This document shows, piece after piece, positions 19,667 to 33,129 of a stretch of DNA of 64,000 nt. The stretch lies in the NCBI GenBank assembly GCA_030762175.1, contig CM060831.1, positions 374,501 to 438,500 on the forward strand, written 5' to 3'. The notes under the pieces were generated by a model. It saw only the letters and a list, made by a program, of their open reading frames with translations, did not search any database and had not been told where the DNA came from. Each line of letters opens with the position of its first letter. Position 1 is the stretch's first letter. Source of the stretch: Metallyticus violacea (lineage: Eukaryota; Arthropoda; Insecta; Mantodea; Metallyticidae). The translations under genes were made by a program, and so were the position numbers.

Positions 19667-20979
19667 CGAGGGCTGATCAACAAAGACTGAGACTGATTTT
19701 TTTTCACAGATGTTTATTACTCCAATTCATTGTTTACATGATCTTTTTCAAAGTAGTCCCCTCCTACTTCAATGCACTTTTTATAGCGTCTCTGCCAGTC
19801 CTTGAACACGTGCTGCAGACAATTCTTTGTCAGGTCCTTGAGAATCGCCTCACTTTTCTTGGGCACTGCTTCAGAGTTCTCAAATCGAATACCCCTAAGC
19901 TTTGCCTTTAGTGATGGGAATAAAAAAAGGTCACAGGGTGCAAGATCGGAGCTATAAGGTGGATGTGGTACACAGGTAATGTTGAATCGAGCCAGAAACT
20001 GCATGACTTGATTTGCGACGTGAGGCCGTGCATTGTCATGATGAAGTCGCCACCCAGTCCGAGAAAGCTCTGGTCGTTTCTTTGCAATGTGCTTCCTCAG
20101 TGTAGCCAATACTTTCGTGTAGTATGCTGCTGTAACAGTAGTGTGAGGGGGAACTGCATGCTGGTAAATCATTCCATTACAGTCAAAAACTGTGATCACC
20201 ATCACTTTCCCTGCAAATGGAACAACTTTTGCCTTTTTTGGTGTTGGAGAACCTGGCGATTTCCACTCTGTGCTGGCTTGTTTTCCTTCAGGATCATAAT
20301 GATGCAGCCATGACTCATCACCGGTGATAATCGATTTAAAAAATGCATCCCCTCCATCAGCAAAGAGACGCAGCACCTCACGGCTTGTCTCCATTCGCAC
20401 AGCCTTTTGTTCGGGAGTCAACAGACGTGGCACCCAACGAGCACAAACTCGGGTCATATGGAGATGGTCGTGCATAATTGTAAACATACTGCCATATGAA
20501 ATTCTCAACACTTCACTTCACTATTATACGCCGATCCTCTCGGACAATCACAGCAGCTGTGTTGATGTTGACTTCAGTCACAGCAGAAGCCGAAACACCA
20601 GGCCCACCTTGCTTAACACTGACAAGTCGGCCTTCTTTGAAGTCCTTGAACCACCTAAACACTGTTGCATAAGGTAGTGCATTTCACTGTACGCTTGCTT
20701 CAGCGTTTCATAAGTTTCGGTGGCTGTATGGTTTAAACGAAAACAGAATTTGATTGCGCTGTACTGCTCCTCTCACGTCACTTCCATTGTCTGGTATGCG
20801 AAATGCACGTAGGGTCTACAAAATAGAGCATTACTACCAACCTACCAATACGACAGTGCTGCCGCCTACCAACATTATACATAAAAATCCGCTCTTTTCA
20901 AATATTTATGTTACAGATACGGAACTATCACGGAAGCTACAGGAAAAAATCAGTCTCAGTCTTTGTTGATCAGCCCTCG
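19667..20979 (-). mobile_element. Nearly complete mariner transposon
   Basis: Inverted ends CGAGGGCTGATCAACAAAG at 19667 and its reverse complement ending at 20979 are near-perfect over more than 30 bp. They are flanked by TA on both sides (19665-19666, 20980-20981), the expected target duplication. The length of 1.3 kb is typical for mariner. It is inserted in a Penelope-like relic. Confidence 0.93.
19717..20787 (-). pseudogene. Mariner transposase (DD34D), N-terminus broken
   Basis: The transposase would catalyse cut-and-paste movement at TA sites. The C-terminal 264 codons (20511-19717) are uninterrupted and carry the catalytic motifs GDESW (first Asp), HHDNARPH (second Asp) and YSSDLAPCDLFLFP (third Asp of DD34D). 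The N-terminal helix-turn-helix half lies upstream (about 20787-20515), recognisable by EEQYSAIKF, TVFRWFKDFKEG and VREDRR segments. It contains a stop just after the start, frame changes near 20680 and a stop near 20520. The catalytic core therefore looks recent, but the copy is not autonomous. Confidence 0.9.
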
Positions 20980-21439
20980 TATATACGACCTTCTTAGAAG
21001 AACAGGTAGCAAATGAAGAAATGTTAAATTCTCTGGATAAATTAGGGCTGTAGAATGAATTTCACGGCATAATTAGCGCACAGGTTTTACATTTAGGACG
21101 TTGGCAAGGATATGAACCAGCAAAGGGACGTGGTAAATTCGGAGGGGATAGGTTTCGACGGAATAAACTTTTAAGGTTAGGGAGTGATCTGAAAGTAAGG
21201 CGGGGTACAAATTTAGAAAAATCATTTAAAGATGGATGCATTAACAAAGTATCATGACATTCTTTCAAAATAGGTCTGATGTTTTCAATTCCAGGCACGG
21301 AAGTAGTAACAAGGTTAATTACGTTGTTATTAGAAGTTTTAGGTTTGGTTTGGAAAGTTTTGTGCTCTGGGATTATACGGGATTTTAAAAGAGAGGAAGG
21401 ATAATTTTGGTCTTGGAACTTTAGAGCTAGGTTTTTTAA

Positions 21440-23865
21440 ATATACTTGTCATACTTGTTATTTTAATTATGATTGTAGCTTTATTTTTACTTGTTGTATA
21501 TGTATTGAAGTGTTGCGTATGGTGTTATTTTCCTACCAGGGTGAAAATATTCCCTATTTTTTTTTTTGACATTAAAAAGGGGAACAGAGTAATTTATTGC
21601 CCATCGTAAACCATATTCGTATACAATGCGCAACCAAACGGCGAGCCGATATTTCCTGGAGAATTTCTAAAGCACGGTAGATGTTTCTTTTGTATATTGC
21701 CAGAGAGTTTTGGTTTCTTCATATTAGGCAAGGTCGAGCATAATTAAATATATACCAGCTAACGGGGTGAAGAAACAGGCCGATAAACTCTTGAAGAGGA
21801 GAAGCTAATTGTATATGTGTGCGACATGCTGAGAGTCACGTAAACATTATTAGCCAATCAGGAAAATAATGACTGGAGGAAAACATAATCCAATAGTTAC
21901 GCGAAGTTGAGAGATAATATTCTAGATTTTGCTTAAATCATATATTAAAAGAATGACAGCTTCTGGAGATCAATAGATTGCTATGTTTATTTAAGCTTGT
22001 AACTTAGCAGCCCAGAGGCAGTTCTCAGGGAGAGTTCACTAATCAGTATCAGTTCATCGATTTTTCAGTTCGGTTTAGTTATTGGATCAGCTGTGAGATA
22101 TCAGTGATCAGTTCAGCTCATTTTTCAGGAGAACTTCTCAGTCAGAAACCTTTCATCATTCATTTAGGATACCGCTGCATCAGTTTTAATAATTTTAGAG
22201 ATTCAACAGGCAGTGTCGAAGGTTTTAGTGTCAATAGTGAACATTAATAATTGCTGAAGACCAATATTGAGCATCGAAGATTGTAGCGTGTTACATGGTG
22301 CTGGTAAAGTAATTAGGAAGATCATAGCGCAAAAGTGCCACATAGAGCACAAGAAATTCTCCAAGGACTAGCGGTGGCACATTTCAGTGGAACAGACTTC
22401 AATAAACCGGTTTCATTGACATATAACAAATTTAATCGTTCTCCTGTGAAGTTCCTGGTAAGCCCTAGTCAAGCAAAGAAACAAGAGCTCGACGGCACAA
22501 ACTGAAAGTCAACAGAAAATCATCGGAAAGGTGGAGAAAAAAATTAACCCTGAAAATCCATAATTAATTACAGCCGTTCCATAAATCTTCCGCCCATTTT
22601 TTACATTTTGTAATCATCTATTACATAATTTACGTTGCAAATAATAGTACCTTACCTTAGAGTAACAGGAAGACGTGCAGCCTCTGGTACATCTCAAGGT
22701 AACCAAGTTTAATAATGTATCAAATTGAGCAGGAGTCATTCGCATACATTGCACAAATTGCTTTGGACCATTCGCATTTACCAGGTTATGGAAATCCCCT
22801 TGTTGAATTCTTCACATATTAGTGGATGAACCCACCATCATGTGCGTCAATATTTTCGACGCTTTAAAACCCAAATACCTCTAATACATGCTAATGTTGT
22901 TTGAAATAGCATCAAATGACTGGTTTCATTAGGTATATCCATGTTCTTTTTTGTGAAGGCTATAACACAACAACGAAAGTCGTTTGTTTTACCGATATAA
23001 ATTCACGATCTATGGTAAAGTCACGTTTCTCCACGGCTATTGTGACGATAACTTACACGTCCTCGTGTCGACGTCGATGTTGTCTATGTGATAGCCCTTA
23101 AAAAGATTTAAATTAAATTTCATAGCCAGTGAAAAATTTATCGTTTCACCGAGCACCGAAATCAAGTGCTGCTTTCAGCTGCAGGTCCCGAGCGAAGAAG
23201 ATAGTGCCACAGATATAGGTAGATAAGGCTTTCAGGGTAACGACTTGATAGACAGACGGCAAGAGTACAAGTATAGTGGTCCACATGTTTCTCTCTTTTT
23301 CCTTACATCCTGCCGGAGTTAAAGAATGTTGCCACAATTACAATGATTAACTTGCTAAACGACTGGACCCACCGGATTTATCCCGGTTAGCAGACTGGTT
23401 AGGTTAGTGTGTGAATAAATGAATTAATTACGAATTCCTAAAAGAGAGATGACCCCGTTACAATATTTTACCCATCTAGCAATGCACTCATTACAGTGAT
23501 TTTACCCCCCCCCCTATCAATTTATATTTACGAAAAGGAGGCTAGTAGTGTTATGAGTTCTATACAATTGTTAGTAAGTCCATGCGTTCCGCCAATACCA
23601 TTCATTACTCCTCTCGTTAGCGACCGAGGAGTTTCGGCTCTTTCCGCCGTCGCTGGGGCTTGCAGCAACTAGCAGCAAATAATTTATGCTCTTCTGTGAC
23701 GTCAATTTTCAGAAAATCCATCTAACTATCTATTGTTACTGATGATTGTGTATGACATGTTTTGTTTTTTAATTGCAATATATGAACACCTAAATGCACA
23801 ACGTAACTCGAAACTTTCAGTTATGTTCTTGTAGTGTAAAGATAATATCAAGAGTTCATTTAATA
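21440..23865. other. No gene recognised; possible LTR-like stretch
   Basis: Between about 21980 and 22410 a TATA-like TTTATTTAAG is followed by CAGTT-rich leader-like sequence and an AATAAA at 22401. This is weakly suggestive of a solo LTR or promoter-bearing repeat, but I find no paired copy or target duplication. A short poly-C run lies near 23507. Confidence 0.3.
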
Positions 23866-23870
23866 TATGA

Positions 23871-24017
23871 AACGGGACCCACGGCTATATTTCCCTGCGA
23901 AGGTTGCCATACTTAGGATTTTTACGCCCGATAAAATTCATTGACCCAGGTCGGGATTAAACTCTGATCTTAGGTTTATGAGGCAAGTATGGCTACCACT
24001 AGACCCCCACGACCAAC
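23871..24017 (-). mobile_element. SINE family 1, truncated copy
   Basis: The minus strand matches the head and first body part of the SINE at 10848-11143 (GTGGGTCCCGT body motif, AGGCAAGTATGG in reverse). The B box is mutated, and the copy is older and lacks the distal body. Confidence 0.75.
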
Positions 24018-24019
24018 TC

Positions 24020-25330
24020 GCCTATCTCATTTAATATTTCATTTAATTAATATTAACATTAACAGAACAACTAACATTTGTACTTTTGTTCTTCTTCTTG
24101 TTATTATTTTAAATGTTGTGGCTTTTCTTTTGTAATACTTATAGAATACAAGAATTCTAAATTTGTTCTCCTAATATTTCGCAGTAATGCTATAATTTAT
24201 TAAATTTGATTAATTAATTAGATCATAATTTGAATTGTATATTAATTTTGAAAGTTACTCTATTAGATGAGAAATTCACTTAATTTACGCAGTTCTTGGG
24301 TGACTGACTTTTTAGTTACAAGTAATTCGGGATGTTACAGTTGTATAGAAATATAAAAATATTTTAACTTTTAAGATACACATAGTTAAAGTTAATTTGT
24401 TGAAAGGTACGAAATATCCAATATGACCTCTTTTTGCAGTGAACTCGTCATATTTCAGTTTCATTTTGTAGGGGAATGTCTTTAGGTAGATGATTCATAC
24501 AGAAAATGACACATTTATTGTTCTCTGACGTTCTGTTTGGTTCTTAACTTCATTACCTTATTCCCAAGGTTTTCAACAGTGTCGACAAGTGTTCTCTGTC
24601 AGTCTCAGGAATGCCACAGCAGCATATGCCGCAACAAAACCAACTGCTGCAAGGAAATAATGAGTCAATGAAGATCAGATTTCCAAGCATTAGTTGTAAT
24701 CATAGGAGCCAGAGGATCCTGCCAACCCCCCCCCCCCCCCCCCCGCAGTCTTCCAATGCTGCCGTATTTGGGGGCTGAGCTTAAATGGGAGATATTTGCT
24801 ATCAATGTATATTTAACCTTAATTTCAAATTTAAATCATGAAAGGAATATGCCGACAGTACGTTGAATAATATTGGCAAAAGTAATTCCTTTTGTCTCTC
24901 AGTTTTACGTGCTCACATTGGCATCCCAAGCAGATCACAAAGTTTCCAATTTCTTCATGTATAGTATTATACCTACCACGTAAAGGTGCACCCTAAAAAT
25001 TTAATTTTGGACATATTTTAAGCCCCGCCCAATGATTTTATCAAATAATTATGTTTCTGTTCAATGTTCTCTTTGTAGACCTAAAAGTGTTGCTTCACAC
25101 CCGTTGGTTAAAATTGAACAACTCATCACAAATGGAAATGGTAATAGTGATGTTACACCGCCCAATGTTTACACATGATATTTACTCTGACTGTCTGAGA
25201 TTGCACCGCAACATGATCTTTAGGACTCGATAGTAAACGAGATTTTCCTAGATAATTTTTCCTCGGCTGTAAAGTTTCTGTGCGTCCGAATTTACATCTA
25301 TAGATAAAGCGAAACAAAGAACGTGGATGA
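24020..25330. other. AT-rich intergenic sequence with a poly-C tract
   Basis: No gene seen. A run of about 20 C lies at 24727-24745. Confidence 0.5.
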
Positions 25331-25339
25331 CATAGGGAA

Positions 25340-26660
25340 AAAATGTATACCCTCAAGTATTATATTAAAATTTCCGTATAAATACGAAATTTACATTACA
25401 TTTAACTATGATTGAGAACGAGAAGTAAAATAAAATACATCTTGCCCTTCTCTCTTTTTTGTTTCCAAAATATATATAGTTTTTCATATATGCAATATCA
25501 AAGTATATAAAATGGAGAAAGAGATGTAGGAAAAAAAGAGAGATGCTTTTTGTACTCTAATGAAATTAATTTCAACTTTTCCACATGTTCCAAATTTGCA
25601 CAAAGAATTATTTCCAATACAGAGAAAGGAGAATGTTAGGGTAAAAGGTAAAGAACCAATTTTATATACCCTAAAGCATCGAATTAAAACATTTTATTTT
25701 CCAGAATTACACATGAAAGCATATCATAATAAAGAGAGAAAGAAGTTGTGGCAGGTACAAGGAAAGAAGTTTTAGTCCTGTAAATCATTAAATTAAAACT
25801 TTCCAATATATTGAAGAGTAATAAAAAAAGCATATCAATATAAAGAGAGAGAGGAAGTGAGAATCCAGGGAATGAACCATTTAGTACACTAAAGCACTAC
25901 AGTTAAAGCTTTTCCATATATGAATAATTACATAAAATTATACATTGTAACTACAGAAATAATGTGAAGGAAAAAGGTGAAAAAATGTTATACCCTAAAG
26001 CATTAAAATAAGGTTTTTCAATATATCATATATTAACATTTAAAACCATATCAATAAAAAATGAGAGGGAGAAGTGAAGAAAAAAATGAACATTTTCTTC
26101 TCTAGAGCATTAAATTAGAAAATTGCTATAATTCCAAATTTACATATAAAAGAATATATGAATAGAGGAAGAGAAGGTTGAGGGAAAAGGCAAATATGCA
26201 ATTTGTACATAATGTGTATACGATTCTACATATATGGATTTATTAAATTTAATACTTTATGATGCAAAATGAATCCTTCCTTTCCAAGCTTATTTCCAAT
26301 TATTTTCAAATTCATATTTATGCTGTAAATATATATTTCTCAATAGGTGCCAAAATGTTTTAATTTAATGGTTCACATCGAAAAATATTTTTTCTCATAC
26401 CGTTCTCTACATGTTTTACCACAATATCTATTTCTGTCTCTATTTATGCATGTGTATTTATATGCTATTTTCCCATACATTAGAAGGTTATAAATTATTT
26501 AGAGTGCAAAATGTTCCTCAAAATCTCACTTTCTCACTTTTCTTCCTATTTATCTGTACATTTACACATTATACAGAAACATTTCATTTTAATGCTTTAG
26601 GGTACAAAATGCATCTTTCCCATCACTCCCCAACATTCTCTTTCCATTCATAGATAGCTT
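25340..26660. repeat. Fold-back cluster of ~115-bp repeats
   Basis: From about 25340 to 26200 a unit of 'taccctaaagcattaaattaaaa.tttccatatat..' then 'aaagcatatcaataaagagagagagaagt' repeats about six times with drift. From about 26270 to 26655 the same elements appear in reverse complement (for example TTTTAATGCTTTAGGGTACAAAATG near 26588). The two arms could pair in a transcript as a long imperfect hairpin. Confidence 0.7.
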
Positions 26661-27440
26661 TGATATATAAATTTACAATACATTGAAAGGTTGTAGTTTA
26701 ATACATTAATAATTATTTTTCTGTAAAGGTTAGCACTTTTGTTAAAGACACACCTCCATATTTACAATGCTAATTTCGTGGAATAACATAATAAATTCAT
26801 TAATTATGCTATACCAAAATTAAAACAATTGTCCATGTTATAGAAGACATGAATATTCAAAAATTTATTTAATTTCTTTTTTAAAAGTTTGCACTTCTGT
26901 GAATTACATTTAAATAATTTCAGTGGAACTAGAAAACCATTACATACTTTCCATTAGCTGCCCTTCTGGAAAATTATTAATGAATTTATTGGTCAAGTCA
27001 AGTCAAGCATGTCTAGTGATATCAGTTCAGTTTAAAGTTATCTAAGTTGTCTGTCACAAAGCACATGAGAGATATGTTCTCCATTTAGAGTAACAATATT
27101 CAGCTCCTTAATTGTCCATATGATTGTTGAATACAAACACTACAGAGAATTCTTGTTGCTTTTTATGCAGGATGTAAGCTCTTACATTGAGAACAGAATT
27201 ACCCCAGAAAACTATTTCACATCTTTTAATAGAATGAAAATGTACATTATACATTAAACTTAATATATTTTGGTTTACAAGATTAACCAAACTGCTCAAA
27301 GCAAAACACATACAGCTGCACTTTGGAATTGTGGTCTCTTTTTTATGTTTATATAATTTAGCTCTTTGTCAATTTGTAGGCCAAAGAACTTGGTATGAGA
27401 AACTTCACTAATATGTTATAGTTACTCATAGTATGTTTTG

Positions 27441-27720
27441 TCGGTCCTGGTGGTGTAGTACTAACCATACTTTCCTTCTAAACGTACAATTATGGGTTCA
27501 ATCCCGGCCAGGACCAATGGATTTTTTCGGGTGTAAAAAATCCTAATTATCGCTTCTTTTGGAAGGGAAGTAAAGCCGTGGATCCCGAGTCGTACATTTA
27601 CGGCATGAAAAAGAACCTCAAGCCTGAAAGAAGTAGACCTCTGAGCAAAATTTGTCGGCCGTTTCACGCCCTAAATTGAATGGGACGCTGATACTAAAGA
27701 AAGCCCGTAAATATATCAAA
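27441..27720 (+). mobile_element. SINE family 1, full-length copy
   Basis: tRNA-like head GGTCCTGGTGGTGTAG with a B-box-like GGGTTCAATCCC near 27493, the family body, and an AT-rich tail after CCCGTAAATATATCAAAT. Same layout as the 10848-11143 copy, opposite strand. Confidence 0.85.
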
Positions 27721-27789
27721 TAAACAATCAAACAGTAGTTAAGTTTTGTTATTAGTATATTTTTAGTTTTAAATTTGATTCTCAAAATT

Positions 27790-28500
27790 TAGTGAAACTT
27801 GTTAGCTTCAAATCAATTATTTAGCTCTTTAAATGCCTTTGTGGCTGAATTTGAACGTTGAGCATTTGAATACCGTGAAAAAAACATATTCGTATCATCC
27901 GCAAGAAACACAGTCTTAGATTGTTTTCTTAGGCTGAAAGGTAAACCTTTGATAAAAAAAGTAAAAAAAAATGTCATGGTCCAGTATTGAGCTCTGTGAT
28001 ACTGCAAGTTTAACAATACCAGTAACTACTCACGTTTATTGATGATACTTTTTTTTGGTTTTATTGGTTAAACATGAATTAGACCAATTTAAAGCTGGCT
28101 TGTCAACACCATACAAATTTAACATCTGTAACAGCAATTTATTTAACATCTGTAACAGCAATTTATTATTTATGTAATCACAAGTCTAAAATATTCCCAA
28201 AGAATATTCCTCTCTATTCAGCACTGATAAAATTTCAATAAAAGTAGCATTGCTGGTTGACAACCCCTTCCTGAAATCAAACTGGGATACTAGTAGGGCA
28301 TTGAGTGACAGTAATTCACAATGCGATTATTCATTAAGCTTTGATAATGCAGTTTAGAGTGCAATAGATCTGCAGTTGGAGAGTTCACATTAATCACATT
28401 TTTTTTAAATAAAGGTTTAATTACAGCAAGCATCTTTCCTTCTGGAAATATCTCCGTAAAGAATGAACCATTGCACATGTTGCTAGGGAGCTAACACAAA
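27790..28500 (-). pseudogene. LINE reverse transcriptase relic (Jockey/CR1-like)
   Basis: On the minus strand the order of motifs is that of a non-LTR reverse transcriptase: FPEGKMLAVIKPLFKK (28460-28410), FDFRKGLSTSNAT.IEILS (about 28275-28225), a decayed 'SLGIFLDL' catalytic strand near 28200, then a degraded GxPQGS-like region and TVFLADDTNMF containing the catalytic ADD (about 27915-27880). Many stops and shifts are present. A 24-bp tandem duplication at 28118-28165 lies inside the domain. Neither a 5' nor a 3' end is visible. Confidence 0.75.
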
Positions 28501-28509
28501 TTCAACAGT

Positions 28510-30955
28510 TTTGTGCTCAACGAAACCCTTCCACGAGAGCTTTTGCCCTAAAAGTGCAATTTCTAGTGATGGTGATAGTATATTTTAAATTTACATTACC
28601 TTTTTGAATATTCCTGCAGTATGTAAATTGCTGTTACATTCAACATCGGTCTAACTGCCCCACTATTAGCTGCAATTAAGACATATGAATTAAATTCGCA
28701 GATTGATGAAAACTGTTTAATGCTAAATATTTTATAAAAAATTCTAAAAGTGCTAACAACCCACTGTTTGTGACCATTTGTACTTTGTTAGTGTTCGTAT
28801 ATAATTAGTAGACGTCGGCTTCTTACAGAAGTAAGATGATCCAGTCAACATAATCACGCACATGTCTGTTCATAAAAAGGAACTTTCTTTCCAGTAAAAT
28901 GGAGGGGAAAAAAAAAATTCATCTCAAGTATAAAAACCAGAAGTCCACAACTGCACTTTTGTTAGAATTATTATTAAAGTGGAGAGAACTTGAATTTCTA
29001 GTAAAATTTAGATATCTGTTTCAAACCTGGAAATTATTCTAAGTATGACAAGTAAGAAAATAAATATATATTCTTTTAAAGAATGTGAAGACAGAAAATA
29101 AACTTTGCTAGAATAAAAAGCAACATTTTTATGGATATATAATTTGAAAATGTAACAGCCATCGCTAAGTTGGATGTTGAGAGAAAATGTAGGCAGGCCG
29201 GATTAAAGTGATAGAAATCCCTATTTATATTGCAATGTATAATTTAAGCTTTTGTAGATAAAATGTTTATTCAAATTTAAAATATGTTTCTTATTTATAC
29301 ATTAGTAAGAAGATAATGGGAGGTAAAATAAATTCTTTTACATGAACGATTCCAACACATACCATTAACGAACAAACTCTTTCCTTCTGACGCAATTCAA
29401 CCACTTGTGCAGGCGACGAACTGCCTTTAAGCTTGGCACACACACACACACATATATACATATAGGTCGAGCGACACGACTCAGCTACGACGTATAGCCA
29501 GCGCAGGAGTACCTACCTAATAGTGTGGCAGTGTTACCAACACGTCTTCACTAATAATGGATAGATGGTATCTTAAAAAAAGCATTATATAACTAAACAG
29601 GCTAGATATACAACCGGCATCCTCAAATCATACGTTCATCAAGAGAATTTAAATATCATATGCTTTTTCCTTCCGAAATATTTAAATATGTAAAATAATA
29701 TTTTATATAATTATTTAAACTTGTTTAACTAAAGATCTACCTAACAGATTAAGAATGCAAATTTGTTTAATACATGAACGCCGTACACAAAAATATGTTT
29801 TGTTTAATATGAAATATGCTGAAATTCATTAGCAAAAATATGTAAAAACTCACCAAGTGCATGCGCCAAAAATAATATAGTTCGGGCTCTACTCCAGAAA
29901 ATCGATTTCGCTGCCTACTGTAGCAATAGATGGTTCAAAGATGGATTCCGCATCAGTAGCGTAAGCTGCATTTGTACCGATTTTCTGTAACATCTTGTTT
30001 TGAGGTTCGTAGTCCTTACAATACTATTTGCTCCTTCGTAGATCGCATGTATTGTTAGGATTGAATCAGGTGTTAGGTTCATTTTATTTCTTTTTCTTTT
30101 TTTCGATTATTGAAAAATTGGCTAAATAATCGCTCAAATTCAGAATTGGATCAAAAAAGTGAAAGAAGCATAACAGCAATTTTAGATAATTCAGTAAAAG
30201 GGTTTAGACCGCTTGCGTCCTTATTATATTTTACTACTTCATTTCAAAACAAAACGAGACTGTTATTAGTTTCCGACCATTTGATAGCTATCAGGTTCAC
30301 GCATTGTATTTGAATTTTTTAAATTTCATTTGCTGGCAATAAAAACTGCAAGTGGAATCAAGGGATCCTTTATCACTCTTTAAGCATTTTCTACTGATAT
30401 AAAGGTAACCATTTTGGGAATTTCCACATTTTGTTGCAGCTTTTTTAATAATTTGACAAGAAACCTCAAACAACGATCTGGGAACTGTTGATGCTTCTCT
30501 GAAGACAATTTCAAAATTTTTAGCTCGGTTTCAAATTCATAGGCGTGGTAAAGATAGAATATAGTGAACGAGATGAAGAGAAGGACTCTACAGCATTTAT
30601 GTTTCTTACTACCGCATACTGAGTTAAGTCAAATTTCTTAGCTTAATATCACTATTCCAAAACCGACATCGCCCTTTTGCAGGATCCGAGGGGACTTCCA
30701 AAAACCAGTCTTTGAATTCATTGTGCAATAGCACTGTGTAATGCCGCCTGCCGATATGCCACCAGGATGTTATTAAACGAAGTCCAAGCTGTGATGTTCT
30801 TCTGTTTAATGCGGCGATACAATTTCCCTGTTCAACCTCGATGACTAAGACGAAAAGGGAATGTTATATGGGGCTAATAGGCGTCACTACGGGAATCTAG
30901 GCTAGGTCGACTCCTCCAGGAAAGACGAGGTGTTTCTAGAGGAATACTGAATAAC
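28510..30955. other. AT-rich sequence, no gene recognised
   Basis: Only short frames without signatures. A (CA)n/(TA)n stretch lies near 29440-29462. Confidence 0.5.
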
Positions 30956-32861
30956 TCAACCAGCTCTGTTAAAAGCGTAATTATTTATTAATGGGTTTTC
31001 TTTTCAGTTGCACATAGATCCTCTGAGCAACTAGGCTTCTCTCCTGTCTCTGAATCAATTCAGATACATTTTATACAAGTGTAACGCCCAAGGAGGTGTA
31101 TTAATCACCTAGTCTATAAACACTTCCCTCCATCATGAGGTTAACAGTTACCAGGGTCCTGTCATCATAAATTCTAAGAGGTGCATGGTTTGGGTTTGTT
31201 AAGCTTAAAACTGAACAATACTTCGTCATCACAATAATTCTATCTATAACATGCACACGTAGACATAACATTTTATGCGAGTGGAAAAGAGGGTTGTTTG
31301 TTGCCTTTGTTTATACAAGTGGTTCTCTGAGGACCCTTTCGGGTCAACCTCAGGGTTGCAAGGCAGTCGACCATAATATTTATTACTTCTACGTCTCAAT
31401 ATGTTTGGGTTTTTACAGTGTGCTCTTATACAATGTGTTCTTATTATATCTTGTTAGGATTCCTTATTATAAAGCGCGCTTTCATTACAAAGCCGACTCT
31501 TCATTACAACTGTTTTCGAAACCGCTGTTGGTAGTGAGGCGCCATAATAATAATAATTTATATTTGTTTCGTAAACAGAAAATCCGATATTAGAGTTAAA
31601 CTTAACACACACTGCACTATAAAACGCGTTCTGAATTATTTAAGAATATTACTTTACTGAAACAATGACAATGAGGAACTGAGGAGAACCTGAGCTTAAC
31701 CTGATGTAGGCTCGTGTATATGTAATACAAACACTGCAATAAGCCTATTGTGTTATTGACTGAAGGAGGAGTAATTACATACATTGCTGATAATAACATT
31801 CAGCCTACTTAAATTGTCCGGAATGCCAATACTGTATATACCAGGTGCTACTCAGACATAAGTAGGTTTGAGGGATCTCTCGGGTGAATGCTGAATCAGT
31901 TGTTATTTATTCCTTTCTTATCGTAAGCGTCCGGTCCAGTATACACATATAGGATTACGCAGAGCAAACGAAAATATTGTTGAAGCATCATAACAAGCTA
32001 ATGTTACTATGACTACTGTTTATCTTACTTACATTTTCATAAAATGGCAGGATTCAAGATAGGGATGCAATATAGCTACACAGCAAGCGGGGATCCATTC
32101 TTCTTCTTCTTCTTCTTCTTCTTCTTCTTCTTGTTCCATACCGAAACAGATAAAGCATTATGCCGCCTGCTGGATGCTATAGCAATTAAAATTGTGCCAA
32201 AATAGCAAATGCTACATTTTGGCTAGATTTAGCTTGTTAAATAAGTTCAATTTTTGGCTATAAACATTTCGCAATTTTGTATCGTTAAATGCTAATGTAT
32301 AATGCTAGATTTAGCCAGAAAATACCTAGTTGGCAATAGTTGTGAGGCAGCCTAACTAAATGAAACATCAGCGAATTGTTTAGCTTACGATAACTTGATT
32401 CATATAAAACACTCGGCTCCCCTTGATCTGTTTCCAAAGTACAAATCGGTCAAGATTTTATATACTAGGGGTTTATGCAGTTGTGTTTTAACAAGTACAA
32501 ACTGCTCCCATAATATCAACACTAAAATATAAGCTTTGTACAATCAAAGTCGTGAGATTGTTTCTAATGTTAACGAGAATATGAAAGAAGAGGCTAAACA
32601 TAAGGACCGATTTTACAGAGTATTTTTTTTTTTTTTAAATATTGTGTAACGCCCGTTTTTACTGCTGCACATTACAAGCAATGGCCATTGGTGAAGAGTG
32701 AATGAATTTATTTCAGCAAACAACACTACAATTAAATTTACACACACAAACAAAATATCTAAGAAATTAGCAGTATCAAAACTAAGTTTCTCCCTTATCT
32801 TAACCACCTGGTTATATGTATGGTAAAGAACTCTTAATAATAATTGCCACTTTCACAACTA

Positions 32862-33020
32862 TTATGCCCTCAAACTCCTAGTATTTATCCTCCACTTATC
32901 CCTAACTTTTACCAAGAATTCCTCAATTTTTTTTATTTTCTTTACCCTCATGTCTGATAACATTTTAGTTCCACTATATCTTGACACTGATAATACATTA
33001 GATAAACAATAAACTGAGAA
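32862..33020 (-). pseudogene. Possible LINE C-terminal fragment
   Basis: The minus-strand frame contains KKIEEFLVKVRDKWR, close to GEFLIKVKNKW in the LINE fragment at 14600. It is short and isolated. Confidence 0.35.
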
Positions 33021-33040
33021 GAATTTTTTAAGGAATGAAA

Positions 33041-33128
33041 CTTTCCAAGCCAAGTTTAGAGTACGTCCCCCGGCATTTGCCATTTATGAAGATTGGAAAA
33101 AACCTAAGTCAGAGAGGATGGTTCTGGC
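33041..33128 (-). mobile_element. SINE family 2, 3' fragment
   Basis: The minus strand matches the body of the SINE at 34093-34264: a CAGAACCATCC... start, GGTTTTTTCCA, and CAAATGCCGGGGG in order. The tRNA-like head is missing. Confidence 0.6.
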
Positions 33129-33129
33129 A

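Larger units (their letters stand above)
19340..21430 (-). pseudogene. Penelope-like retroelement (copy 2), linker and GIY-YIG region, split by a mariner
   Basis: Penelope-like elements encode a reverse transcriptase joined by a linker to a GIY-YIG endonuclease. Read on the minus strand, 21420-21062 carries the linker region with SLPNLKSLFRRNLSPP and a Cys pair PCQRPKCKTC. After the mariner insertion (19667-20979), 19666-19363 carries CKLCKAFYIGLTS..SLRMNNHR (GIY-YIG core and downstream Arg/His) and the C-terminal DYAFNLTLIDALP segment. The reverse transcriptase part is missing upstream of about 21430. Stops lie between 21062 and 20982. The 3' end runs into inverted terminal repeats. Confidence 0.75.

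Noticed and set aside
31294..31593. 99-codon open frame on the plus strand
   Set aside because: It spans the inner edge of the left inverted arm of the transposon at 30963-34086 and has no domain signature.
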